64,000 nucleotides of DNA from Alicyclobacillus fastidiosus (GTDB lineage Bacteria > Bacillota > Bacilli > Alicyclobacillales > Alicyclobacillaceae): assembly GCF_026651875.1 (NCBI RefSeq), contig NZ_CP104068.1:62001-126000 (forward strand), in the 5' to 3' direction. The translations under genes and the position numbers were made by a program. Below the pieces are notes generated by a model. The model had not been told where the DNA came from. It made no database searches and saw nothing but the letters and a program-made list of their open reading frames with translations. Below, piece by piece: positions 6,167 to 14,456 of the stretch; within the stretch, counting starts at the first letter, position 1; the number at the start of each line of letters is the position of its first letter.

Positions 6167-7666
6167 TCATCCTTCATTCCGTGTTTGGTCCTTTGTTCGC
6201 AAAATGATCGGTCGCTTCCGCCCCTGATGAGCAGTCACGCTATTGAACGTGTAGGACAAATCACGGGCATGGAACGGACTAAAAGGAGTAAGGTACGGAA
6301 TGCCAAAGGAACGAACCGTGGACAAGTATACCAACACCGCAAAGCTGGAGATAAGAAATCCAAACTCTCCGAGAATGGACGACACGATCAGGATGAAGAA
6401 ACGGAAAAGGATGATGATTCCAGCTAATGACTGATTGGGAATGGTAAAGGAGGCAACCGCCGCGGTGGCCGTGACCACCAACAATGTCGGACTCGTCATA
6501 CCGGCAGAAATCGCTGACTCCCCTATGACGAGTCCGCCAACTACGGTCAACGTTTGGCCGAGTTTACTAGGAAGACGGTTCCCCGCCTCACGGAACAATT
6601 CAAACATCAGCAGCATCAGAAGTGCCTCACATGAAGTGGGAAGGGGCGTCCCGCGTCGAGAGGTGGCCAGGGTGCTAAGCAAGGCCAACGGAATTTGCTC
6701 TTGGTGATAAGTACAAATTGCTACGTAAAGACCAGGGAGTAATAAAGTGATAAGAAATCCAAAAAATCTCAACCCACGTTGCAGCATGAGGAACACGTAA
6801 GATATGTACTCGTCTTCGGCTGATTGCAACAGGAACGACATATTTGTTGGCCCCATGATGGCGGTGGGTGTTCCATCAAGAATAATGGCGAACCTCCCAC
6901 GCAACAAGGCTCCAACCACAAAGTCTGGTCGACCGGAATAAGCGAACATCGGCACTATGAAAAATTTGGAGTCAGACAAAAACTCCTCCAGTTGCGCACT
7001 GGCATACACCGCATCGACATGGATGCTCTGAATCCGATCTCGGATCTGTGTAAGAACGGACGGATCAATAATGTCCCGGATATACAGAAGGGAAACCTTC
7101 GATTGAGTGCGTACCCCTATCGTAAACGACTCAGTACACAGCGTCTCGGTTGGCAGGCGCTTGCGAATCAAAGCGACATTGGTCTCCAGCGCCTCGATAA
7201 ATCCGTCCTTTGGTCCTCGCACGGAGGTCTCGGTGTTCGGTTCTTCCGGTTGACGATTCGGGGGATTGGATAGATTGGCGACATAGGCAACATCAATGCC
7301 ATCCACCAACAGGACCAAGTGACCACGAAAGATCTCGGGAACCAGTGGGTCAAACAGGCGCTCCGTTGTTTCGAGATCAATGGGAAGTGTTTCCTCCAAT
7401 TGTTCCGCAGAGAGACGGCATCCATCCAATTGCAAAAAATATTCATACAGGATCCCCAAAATGTCGCGGTTGAAACGATCAAGATCGACCATCCCCTTAC
7501 AGTAGACAAAGACTACTTTACGTGGACGGCGGGAGCTGCCAAGTATGACCTGACGGGACACCACCTCCTCAGTCTGCGAAAACGTTTTTTCGATCATGGA
7601 CAAATTTTCCTCAAGTCGCCGGTGGATTTTCTGCTGGGGATGTTTTTCACGAAACCTGAGTTTCAT
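6167..7666 (-). CDS. Spore germination receptor subunit A (GerA family)
   Basis: 499 residues. The soluble N-terminal half has the GerAA repeats (LVLLVDGIDVAYVANL; GRFAIILDGTPTAIMGPTNM) and the C-terminal half has five or so membrane segments (FFGFLITLLLPGLYVAI, AISAGMTSPTLLVVTATAAVASF, IIILFRFFILIVSSILGEFGFLISSF). It forms the nutrient receptor in the inner spore membrane with GerB and GerC. Start ATG 7666 overlaps the gerB stop (ATGA); the frame is open 24 codons further upstream, but that part lies inside gerB. The length is normal for the family. Confidence 0.92.
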   Translation of the reverse strand: MKLRFREKHPQQKIHRRLEENLSMIEKTFSQTEEVVSRQVILGSSRRPRKVVFVYCKGMVDLDRFNRDILGILYEYFLQLDGCRLSAEQLEETLPIDLETTERLFDPLVPEIFRGHLVLLVDGIDVAYVANLSNPPNRQPEEPNTETSVRGPKDGFIEALETNVALIRKRLPTETLCTESFTIGVRTQSKVSLLYIRDIIDPSVLTQIRDRIQSIHVDAVYASAQLEEFLSDSKFFIVPMFAYSGRPDFVVGALLRGRFAIILDGTPTAIMGPTNMSFLLQSAEDEYISYVFLMLQRGLRFFGFLITLLLPGLYVAICTYHQEQIPLALLSTLATSRRGTPLPTSCEALLMLLMFELFREAGNRLPSKLGQTLTVVGGLVIGESAISAGMTSPTLLVVTATAAVASFTIPNQSLAGIIILFRFFILIVSSILGEFGFLISSFAVLVYLSTVRSFGIPYLTPFSPFHARDLSYTFNSVTAHQGRKRPIILRTKDQTRNEG

Positions 7667-8775
7667 CGGGTATGTACCTTTCTTCGTTTCGACTTCCAAG
7701 CGATGATAACAAGCAAGAGGGCGATTGCAGTCACGCAATACAAATATCCCGGAGCTACCACCCGCTGCAAAAGGCCCAAAAACTGCGTATCGCTAATGCG
7801 AACGATAGCAAATACACAAAGTGTGCCGAATAGTAATCCGAGAAACCAGGTTCGTCCCCGGCCTTTCCGCATCCCGAAAATCTCCACGATCAGGAATGCT
7901 GTAAAGGAGATACGAACAAAAGCCCCGGATAACCATTGGTAAATTCCAAGAAAGTCTAGGTGTTCAAAAAAATGCCCGAAAGTGATTAAACGCCATTCCT
8001 CGAAGGCCGGAAAGCGCATGCTGGTTGCCTCCTTTGGCCCAAATTCGACGATGGCCCCATAAAGCGGACCTAAAGTGAGTACCAGCAGTATCAGTACATT
8101 GAGGGCCAGCATCCAATAACGAACTTCTGATTTTATGTAATGCTGCATACAAAGAATCATGAATAGTTCCGAAAAACCAGATGCAGAATACAATATCCCC
8201 CGAAACACCGGATTCCACCCGTGTTCCAGAAGTGGGAACAACAAGGACATATCCTTGTGTGGGATGTTGGATGTACCTACAAAAAAGCCAAACACAACAA
8301 CAAAGGGAAGCAAAATTCCACTGGCGATGGCGATGGAGGCAATACCCGCGTAAGCACAATAGAAGCACAGAGCGGCTAGAACAAGTACCAGGACAAAATT
8401 CGGCGTCACAGGTAACAGGGTAATTTTTGCCCAAAAAACTGTGTCACGAAAGGTGACTAGAGCCGCCACAAATAACGGCAGCGCCATCAAGCAAAGGAGA
8501 CCATTCGCGAGCAAAGGCGGTATCTGTTCACGTAGCCAAAGTCCGATATGTTGTTGCTTTGAAGCACGGATTACGTACTGCATAAACATCATCGCGACGA
8601 ATACTAACAGACTCGTCAAACACACCGCAAGCCAAGCATCACGTCCGGCTGCGCGCAACAAAAGAGGAATCAAAATCACGTGATCATTTAACCCAATCGC
8701 CAACATTAAAATCATGGTGGTTTGTGCCATTGTGATAGCGTCCTTGGAGCGTTCGATAATGCATGCCACCTTCAT
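7663..8775 (-). CDS. Spore germination permease subunit B (GerAB family)
   Basis: 370 residues, about ten membrane segments with short loops, in the APC-superfamily fold used by GerAB proteins, which bind the germinant amino acid or sugar. The N-terminus (ITMAQTTMILMLAIG) corresponds to the family start. It is coupled to gerA by a four-base overlap. AGGAA lies upstream of the ATG. It is preceded by a small two-TM gene at 8885-9028, so the operon may be D-B-A-C. Confidence 0.9.
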   Translation of the reverse strand: MKVACIIERSKDAITMAQTTMILMLAIGLNDHVILIPLLLRAAGRDAWLAVCLTSLLVFVAMMFMQYVIRASKQQHIGLWLREQIPPLLANGLLCLMALPLFVAALVTFRDTVFWAKITLLPVTPNFVLVLVLAALCFYCAYAGIASIAIASGILLPFVVVFGFFVGTSNIPHKDMSLLFPLLEHGWNPVFRGILYSASGFSELFMILCMQHYIKSEVRYWMLALNVLILLVLTLGPLYGAIVEFGPKEATSMRFPAFEEWRLITFGHFFEHLDFLGIYQWLSGAFVRISFTAFLIVEIFGMRKGRGRTWFLGLLFGTLCVFAIVRISDTQFLGLLQRVVAPGYLYCVTAIALLLVIIAWKSKRRKVHTR

Positions 8776-8884
8776 AATCGTGGGATTCCTAAGAACAAGA
8801 GTCCTCAGTCACTGATTGATGAAAAGGATTAAGATCCTGTTTTCAAAAATGGATAAACGTGGTGCATTACAGCCGCTAAAGCCT

Positions 8885-9028
8885 TCAAAGTAACGAGGCT
8901 ACCCAACCTAATCCCAAGACCACAAGGTACAGCCAGATGTTTCGATTGTCCTTCATTGCTCCATTGGTCATTCGAACGATCAAAAAGGTATTCGCAGTAC
9001 TAGCGGCAGCTAGAAATAGTGCGGCCAT
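8885..9028 (-). CDS. Small two-TM protein ahead of ger operon, candidate D subunit
   Basis: 47 residues: a first hydrophobic helix (AALFLAAASTANTFLIV), a short polar loop (RMTNGAMKDNRN) and a second helix (IWLYLVVLGLGWVASLL). It lies about 110 bases upstream of gerB on the same strand. A homologous but mutated copy (9670-9861) stands in the same relation to a broken gerA at 9301-9649, and this paired occurrence argues that it is a real gene linked to ger loci. Some GerA-type operons in Bacillus encode a small two-TM D protein that modulates germination; this could be such a protein. The upstream ribosome site is weak. Confidence 0.6.
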   Translation of the reverse strand: MAALFLAAASTANTFLIVRMTNGAMKDNRNIWLYLVVLGLGWVASLL

Positions 9029-9200
9029 TATGTCACCATCAACTGCACTAAATCAATGATATTTTAAGAATATCTCCCCCGAAATCCAAAAATATACGCA
9101 TTGGTTTGGGTCATATACTCAGCGGATACCCAGAATGCGCAAAAGTCGCGTAGGGATTAGAACTATTCTGAAATGTCCGCTTGGTTATACCTCAAACTGA

Positions 9201-9256
9201 CGTCAGGAAGACCAAAATAGAGGCGCTAGAATAGCCTCCATTTTGGTTTTCTGACG
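9201..9256. other. Long inverted repeat (hairpin)
   Basis: The arm 9201-9224 (CGTCAGGAAGACCAAAATAG..) pairs almost perfectly with 9234-9256, with a nine-base loop. It lies between the intact and decayed germination loci, on the downstream side of the decayed one. There is no strong T run, so it is either a weak bidirectional terminator or a miniature mobile relic. Confidence 0.6.
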
Positions 9257-9300
9257 ACGTGACCGGAGCGTCTGTGATCCCAATCTGACAGGTGAGAGCC

Positions 9301-9649
9301 TTAACGTACGATTTTTTCCGTTTCGTAAGATGACCCCTGTCTGAACGTAGGGACTTTGCCTAATCCATTGGGAAGTCCTTCAAACATCATAGGCTTTAGG
9401 ACAACCTCATCAAGCGCCTTGGCGTCATTTAAACCATCGACATAAATTAAAAACATTTTGGTTTGCCTATGGACGAGAACTGGACGGAAAACCACATCGG
9501 AACAATTTTGGAATATTTGTCTTAAGACTCTGTCATTCACTGAAACGTCAGGGCTCAATATTTCGTTCTGAGTATTATCGGGCAACGACACCGGTTTTCT
9601 CGAATTCCTTTAACGCCTTGATGAGTCTTGGTTTTCGGAACCGGATCAT
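9301..9649 (-). pseudogene. Truncated, frameshifted gerA remnant
   Basis: It starts MIRFRKPRLIKALKEFEKTG, then a one-base shift near 9588 moves the homology into the frame SLPDNTQNEILSPDVSVNDRVLRQIFQNCSDVVFRP..., which has the GerA N-terminal signature (CSDVVFR, FLIYVDGLNDAKAL). It ends after about 115 residues, and the membrane half is gone. A mutated copy of the small two-TM gene sits 20 bases upstream, so this was a second germination operon; no gerB remains. Confidence 0.8.
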
Positions 9650-9669
9650 AGGTAAGCGATGCCCCTTCT

Positions 9670-9861
9670 CTAGAGGTGGTGTAGTATTACTCCTGAGACT
9701 TTTACTGTAATGATGAGGTCTAGCCAACAAAGTGCGACTACCACAAGATGCATCCACAAATACCGCTTATCTTGTTTCACTTTTTCGCGAGCGTAATTTG
9801 CCATTCAAATGATCAAAAGACTGTTCGCAGTACTAGCAGTGGCTAACAGCAATACGGCCAT
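9670..9861 (-). pseudogene. Mutated copy of the small two-TM germination-linked gene
   Basis: MAVLLLATASTANSLLII, then an in-frame TGA (9805-9807) where the intact homologue at 8885-9028 has CGA (Arg), then MANYAREKVKQDKRYLWM and a second hydrophobic helix. One C-to-T change explains the stop. It is followed after 20 bases by the broken gerA. Confidence 0.7.
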
Positions 9862-9879
9862 ATGATTTAACCACCCCTA

Positions 9880-10416
9880 CCGTGAAAATGGCATAAAAAA
9901 GCTCCCGTGTTCTCCCTCTTAGACATACCTGGATATTTCAGGAAGTTGGTTGAACTATGACTGTCAAACCGAGTTTCTCCAGAGAATGCAAGTGACGACG
10001 AATAACTCGTTCTCGGTTCCGCTCTTCGTGGTACGTTGGCCCAAGGTCCTCGTATTCTGTCTGATTGACCAGCATGTGATAGATGATAATTAACATGTAA
10101 TGACCGACTGCCACGGCTGCTCTCTTGGATCCCCGACGCGCAGCGATTCGGTGATACTTAGCGGACAGATAGGTATTCTTTGTTCTGGCGGCGCCACGTG
10201 CGGCTTCGATTAACGCTTCTCGTAACCAAGGATCTCCCTTGCGGGTCTTGCCACTTCGTCGTTTACCCGCACTTTCATTGTTGCCTGGACACATTCCTGC
10301 CCAGGACGCCAAGTGTTGCGCACTTGGAAACCTGCTCATGTCGGTACCGATCTCCGCCAGTATCAGTTCCGCCGTCCGCTCGCCAATTCCAGGTATCGTC
10401 TGGATTCTCCGGAGAT
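9880..10416 (-). mobile_element. Partial tandem copy of IS110-family element (3' third)
   Basis: These 537 bases are nearly identical to the 3' part of the complete element that follows, including the last 133 or so codons of the transposase (from the TDMSRFPSAQHLASWAGMCPG block to the stop at 9938). One three-base insertion near 10051 adds a residue (EYEDL versus EEDL). Both the partial and the full copy begin with CT followed by ACCGTGAAAATGG, as expected for a family that inserts at a dinucleotide core. The partial copy stops abruptly inside the ORF at GGAGATCT. Confidence 0.85.
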
Positions 10417-10477
10417 CTACCGTGAAAATGGCATAAAAAAGCTCCCGTGTTCTCCCTCTTAGACATACCTGGATATT

Positions 10478-11692
10478 TCAGGAAGTTGGTTGAACTATGA
10501 CTGTCAAACCGAGTTTCTCCAGAGAATGCAAGTGACGACGAATAACTCGTTCTCGGTTCCGCTCTTCGTGGTACGTTGGCCCAAGGTCCTCTTCTGTCTG
10601 ATTGACCAGCATGTGATAGATGATAATTAACATGTAATGACCGACTGCCACGGCTGCTCTCTTGGATCCCCGACGCGCAGCGATTCGGTGATACTTAGCG
10701 GACAGATAGGTATTCTTTGTTCTGGCGGCGCCACGTGCGGCTTCGATTAACGCTTCTCGTAACCAAGGATCTCCCTTGCGGGTCTTGCCACTTCGTCGTT
10801 TACCCGCACTTTCATTGTTGCCTGGACACATTCCTGCCCAGGACGCCAAGTGTTGCGCACTTGGAAACCTGCTCATGTCGGTACCGATCTCCGCCAGTAT
10901 CAGTTCCGCCGTCCGCTCGCCAATTCCAGGTATCGTCTGGATTCTCCGGAGATCTTCGTCAAAAGGGCGCATTCGCTGCTCAATTTCAGCACTTACTTCC
11001 TCGATCAACTCATCAAGGTGATCGATGTGCCGAAGCTGAACAGCAAGCATCATCTGCTGGTGCGGACGAACAACACCGTGCAATGCACGTTTCAGTTCTG
11101 CGGTCTTGTTACGGAGGCGTCCCTTCACGATCTCCTTGAGCCGTGATTCATCCATTTTTCCACCAATGAGTTCAGTGAGGATGGCTCGACCCGATACGCC
11201 AACCACATCACTTGCCACCGATGCCAATTTGATATTTGCTCCTTCAAGGACTTTCTGGAGGCGGTTGACTTCATTGGCACGTTCCCGGACGAGAGACTTG
11301 CGGTACCGGACCAGTTCCCGAAGTTCACGCTGATTTCGGTCAGGAATATAGCTCCCCTTGAGCAGGCCATGGCGTAGCAGGTCCGCTATCCATTCAGCGT
11401 CCCGAACATCCGTCTTTCGACCCGGAACCTGCTTGATGTGCTGGGCATTGACGACCAACGCCTCAAGATCCCTGTCTTCGAGAAGGTTGAAGATCGGCTT
11501 CCAAAAGACGCCCGTACTTTCCATCGCCACATGCGTGCATTCGTGACCGAGAATCCACTTTATGAGGGACTCAAGGTCATCCGTCATCGTTCCGAACGTC
11601 CGAATCTCCTTTATCTCCGGCGTGATCACACAACCAACGACCTTCTTCTTGTGGACATCCAGTCCGCAGCATGGCTCGTGTACAACCTGCAT
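10478..11692 (-). CDS. IS110-family transposase (DEDD, bridge-RNA guided class)
   Basis: 404 residues. The RuvC-like N-terminal domain has CGLDVHKKKV (Asp), THVAMESTGVFW (Glu) and KTDVRDAEWIADLL (Asp, Asp), the DEDD tetrad. A coiled-coil linker follows. The C-terminal Transposase_20 domain starts IQTIPGIGERTAELILAEIG and includes PGNNESAGKRRSG with the conserved Ser. Start ATG (MQVVHEP) is chosen by family alignment; the frame is open 12 codons further up. IS110 enzymes recombine DNA under the guidance of a structured RNA from the element's non-coding end. The gene is intact. Confidence 0.93.
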   Translation of the reverse strand: MQVVHEPCCGLDVHKKKVVGCVITPEIKEIRTFGTMTDDLESLIKWILGHECTHVAMESTGVFWKPIFNLLEDRDLEALVVNAQHIKQVPGRKTDVRDAEWIADLLRHGLLKGSYIPDRNQRELRELVRYRKSLVRERANEVNRLQKVLEGANIKLASVASDVVGVSGRAILTELIGGKMDESRLKEIVKGRLRNKTAELKRALHGVVRPHQQMMLAVQLRHIDHLDELIEEVSAEIEQRMRPFDEDLRRIQTIPGIGERTAELILAEIGTDMSRFPSAQHLASWAGMCPGNNESAGKRRSGKTRKGDPWLREALIEAARGAARTKNTYLSAKYHRIAARRGSKRAAVAVGHYMLIIIYHMLVNQTEEDLGPTYHEERNRERVIRRHLHSLEKLGLTVIVQPTS

Positions 11693-11905
11693 AATGCTGC
11701 CACTCCCCACCCAAAGAAGTACAGCCACGTGGCGACCGATGCGATAGGAATTCTACCGTACGTGCTTCCCGACAGTGGGAGCGACAAATCGTGGTGCTCC
11801 AAGTCGCCAACTCCGTCTTATGTACGGACTCGTGGTACCAGGGGGCGACGAGCTCCGTGTGGCTGTCTAGCGACATAGTAGATCATGGATCTACATTTTC
11901 ATAGA
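11693..11905 (-). ncRNA. Candidate bridge RNA region of the IS110 element
   Basis: This 5' non-coding end of about 210 bases is upstream of the transposase, where IS110-subgroup elements encode the bridge RNA. I see possible short stems but cannot fold the RNA by eye, so the loops that pair with target and donor are not assigned. Confidence 0.4.
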
Positions 11906-12089
11906 TTGTGGTGCCGCCAGGCGGCATGGGGGTCTTATGTGAAAAAAGAAATTTCAATTTTATATATTTTACTAATTTTCCAAAAAATGCATACATTTGG
12001 CATGTATAAAATATTATATTCTGCCATTTTTCGACACTTCCAGCGTGATATGATACTTTTTGTGGCTTGAGTGAAAGGTTGGGTAAAGG
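11906..12089. other. AT-rich spacer
   Basis: It contains one clear hairpin (TGCCGCCAGGCGGCA near 11912-11926) and then AT-rich DNA with no convincing gene. Confidence 0.5.
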
Positions 12090-12359
12090 GTGTTGGATTA
12101 TAGAGGGAATCCAGAACAAAGTCCATTGGTGTGGTGTGCAAAGTGTGGGGAACTCGTACCTATGGAGTCATCGACAAAGGTTATGAGGACGGTTTTTAGA
12201 GTAGACCAAAGCGGGCTATTCCCGTACGGAGTCTGCGAAAGACATCAAGCAGCTGAGAAGTTAGGAAGTACCCCGCCCTGCCCAAATAATGTAAATAACT
12301 GCATGAATAAATTGCAAGAGGGTAGTCCTGTTCACCTTCCTGGTGAAAGCCTGCTTTGA
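12090..12359 (+). CDS. Possible small zinc-ribbon protein
   Basis: 89 residues from GTG 12090. LVWCAKCGELVPMES has a CxxC knuckle, and later Cys/His residues (GVCERH; PPCPNN) could complete a zinc site. Not recognised. A competing frame on the other strand (from 12459 down) also starts with a CxxC stretch (LVFCMTCNHLRSAEEM), so the region may hold remnants of two related genes facing each other. It is downstream of the IS110 element and upstream of an IS1380 element. Confidence 0.35.
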   Translation: MLDYRGNPEQSPLVWCAKCGELVPMESSTKVMRTVFRVDQSGLFPYGVCERHQAAEKLGSTPPCPNNVNNCMNKLQEGSPVHLPGESLL

Positions 12360-12629
12360 AAACAGCAGACATTTCTTCAGCTGACCGCAAGTGATTGCAC
12401 GTCATACAAAAAACCAGCCTATTATCTTCGCCTTGTGTTCTCGACTCAACTCGCCTCACCCTTACGATCTACGCCACGGCCATTAGCCTTTTTTCTGGCT
12501 CCTGGACTTCTCCTATTGCTGTTTATGTATCATTCGCAGAAAACGACGTGTATTCTCGATTTTACAAGTGCATCCGGTTCGGCCGAGCCATCTGTGCCGA
12601 TTCACCATACCAAAAGGAAATCGGTTATT
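12360..12629. other. No convincing gene; disrupted flank of IS1380 element
   Basis: Short frames exist on both strands but none has a recognisable product. The last bases are the original downstream flank of the small gene now at 14259-14456. Confidence 0.4.
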
Positions 12630-12634
12630 TCTTA

Positions 12635-14263
12635 CCTGAATCCGTGACGTGGATTTTCAAGAGGACGACAAAAATCGCGTGAAATCAAGTAAAATGGCGC
12701 TATCAGATGGACGAATCTACCTCACCTACTTGGTGGTGCCTTCATGGGTTTTGTGATCGAAGAGTCAGATGAAATATTGACATCCCATTCTGGACTTGCT
12801 CTGGTTGGACTGCTCCTTGGCAAGACTCAACTATCCGCACGTCTCAATGCCCTCCCTGTCCCAGGGCGCGCGTATACGGAAATTTCGAATCAAGATGTTG
12901 CCTACGCCTACCTGGGCCTCTTGTGTCAGGGGAAGAGCGACTTTGACCACATTGAGCCGTTGCGTCAGGACGAGTTCTTCCCTGAAGCGCTGACCATTTC
13001 CAATGTACCGTCGAGTCCAACACTACGCCAACGCCTGGATCTCGTAGCACCCGAAGAAAAATGTGACTGGCAATCGGTTATCCTCGAAGAATCAGCTGAC
13101 CTATTGAGCAAGGTGGGCGTGTACCTTGCACCCATTGTACTGGGGGATGGGCATCGTGAATATCTACCGCTTGACATTGATGTATCCCCATTTGACAACT
13201 CAGGAACCAAGAAGGAGGGCGTGTCTCGTACCTATAAAGGGTGCGACGGATACGCGCCGATTTTCGCTTACTTAGGACAGGAAGGATACGCCGTTCACGT
13301 AGAGTTCCGAACGGGAAGTACACATTGTCAAAAGGGGACCGCCGCGTTTCTGGCTCAGAGTATCCGCTATGCTCAACGAATTTCGGACAAGCGCCTACTC
13401 GTACGCTTAGATGCGGGAAATGACAGCGTAGAAAACTTAGTCGTATGCAGGGCCGACGAAACCTCGGCCGACTTTATCGTGAAGAAGAACCTACGTAAGG
13501 AGAACCCGAATGCGTGGTTGCTGACGGCTGAGCAACACGGTACCTACACAGAGCCCCGTGCAGGGAAGAAGGTGTACAGAGGGTCCATCCTGTCTCCAAT
13601 GAAGGGACTAGAAAAACCGGTCCGGATGGTGTTTGAAGTGATTGAACGCACGATCCAGAGCGACGGTCAAGCATTACTCATCCCGAGCATTGAGGTAAAC
13701 GTCTACGTCACGAGCTTGCCAGAGGCTCCAGAGGTGATCATCGACCTGTATCATGCACATGGAACGATGGAGCAATTTCATAGCGAGATCAAGACAGATT
13801 TAGATTTGGAACGGTTGCCCTCGGGGAAGTTTGCAACGAACGACCTTGTCTTGCATTTTGGTGTACTGGCATATAACCTGTTGCGCATCATCGGACAGGA
13901 GAGCCTGAGAGAGCAGGATGCACCGATTCGGAAGAAAGCAGAGAGGCGACGCATACGCACCGTGATCCAGAATCTCATCACGCTTGCGGCGAAAATGACG
14001 AGACACGCGAGGCAGACACGGCTACGATTCGGACGAGGTAACCGGTGGTTGCCCGTGTTTAGGCGACTATACGAAGGGAAAGAGCGTCCGATGTATCCAC
14101 ATGTGAATGCATCCCTGAAACGAAGGGGTTATTCACCTGCGGACAAATTCACAGACTCCTCTCTTCACATGCAAAAATGAACCACTCTGTTGACTGCTCG
14201 CCGACGCTTGGAGTCATGTTCAAAACTACCTTGACCAGTCTCTACAGACGTCACGGATTCAGG
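12635..14263 (+). mobile_element. Complete IS1380-family insertion sequence
   Basis: A 16-bp perfect inverted repeat, CCTGAATCCGTGACGT at 12635-12650 and its complement at 14248-14263, bounds the element. The 5-bp direct repeat TCTTA flanks both ends (12630-12634 and 14264-14268). The transposase is intact, so the element may be active and looks recently inserted. Confidence 0.95.
12744..14180 (+). CDS. IS1380-family transposase
   Basis: 478 residues, full length for the family. DDE (IS4-like fold) blocks are visible: LPLDIDVSPFDNSGTKKEGVSRTYKG (first Asp), LLVRLDAGNDSVEN (second Asp) and YHAHGTMEQFHSEIKTDLDLERLPSG (Glu, in the family's YxxRxxxEQ-like region). The basic C-terminus probably binds DNA. 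Start ATG 12744 follows the left inverted repeat by about 95 bases. The reading frame has no lesion. Confidence 0.93.
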   Translation: MGFVIEESDEILTSHSGLALVGLLLGKTQLSARLNALPVPGRAYTEISNQDVAYAYLGLLCQGKSDFDHIEPLRQDEFFPEALTISNVPSSPTLRQRLDLVAPEEKCDWQSVILEESADLLSKVGVYLAPIVLGDGHREYLPLDIDVSPFDNSGTKKEGVSRTYKGCDGYAPIFAYLGQEGYAVHVEFRTGSTHCQKGTAAFLAQSIRYAQRISDKRLLVRLDAGNDSVENLVVCRADETSADFIVKKNLRKENPNAWLLTAEQHGTYTEPRAGKKVYRGSILSPMKGLEKPVRMVFEVIERTIQSDGQALLIPSIEVNVYVTSLPEAPEVIIDLYHAHGTMEQFHSEIKTDLDLERLPSGKFATNDLVLHFGVLAYNLLRIIGQESLREQDAPIRKKAERRRIRTVIQNLITLAAKMTRHARQTRLRFGRGNRWLPVFRRLYEGKERPMYPHVNASLKRRGYSPADKFTDSSLHMQK

Positions 14264-14456
14264 TCTTAATCACCTTCCCTATTTTTTGTGCTTCTGACTC
14301 TAAGAAAGCTCTAAACTGCTCCTTCGTCACGTCGGATTCCATAGCCACCCGGGCCAGTTCTAGCCATTCGCGGCTTTCTTCCTCACTCAGAATGCCCTCT
14401 TGTGCTGCCATACGTGCCTGTTCACCCCACCACGCATCCATCTGTTTATCATTCAT
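14259..14456 (-). CDS. Hypothetical small protein, last codon altered by IS1380
   Basis: 65 residues: MNDKQMDAWWGEQARMAAQ, then a helical, acidic protein (EGILSEEESREWLELARVAMESD, KEQFRAFLESEAQKIGKVIKT). Not recognised. The stop codon (14259-14261) lies inside the right inverted repeat of the IS1380 element. Removing the element and one TCTTA copy restores an ending of ...KVIKK-stop, so the insertion changed only the last residue. GGGACGA upstream is a weak ribosome site. Confidence 0.5.
   Translation of the reverse strand: MNDKQMDAWWGEQARMAAQEGILSEEESREWLELARVAMESDVTKEQFRAFLESEAQKIGKVIKT

Larger units (their letters stand above)
10419..11905 (-). mobile_element. Complete IS110-family insertion sequence
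   Basis: It consists of the transposase gene (10478-11692), a short 3' non-coding end of about 58 bases and a 5' non-coding end of about 210 bases. GTGAAAATG near the 3' end is matched by CATTTTC near 11892, which suggests the 5' limit at about 11905; that end is approximate. There are no classic terminal repeats, as usual in IS110. Confidence 0.8.

Noticed and set aside
12196..12459. 87-codon minus-strand ORF with CxxC start
   Set aside because: It overlaps the plus-strand candidate and has no good start; kept only as an observation.
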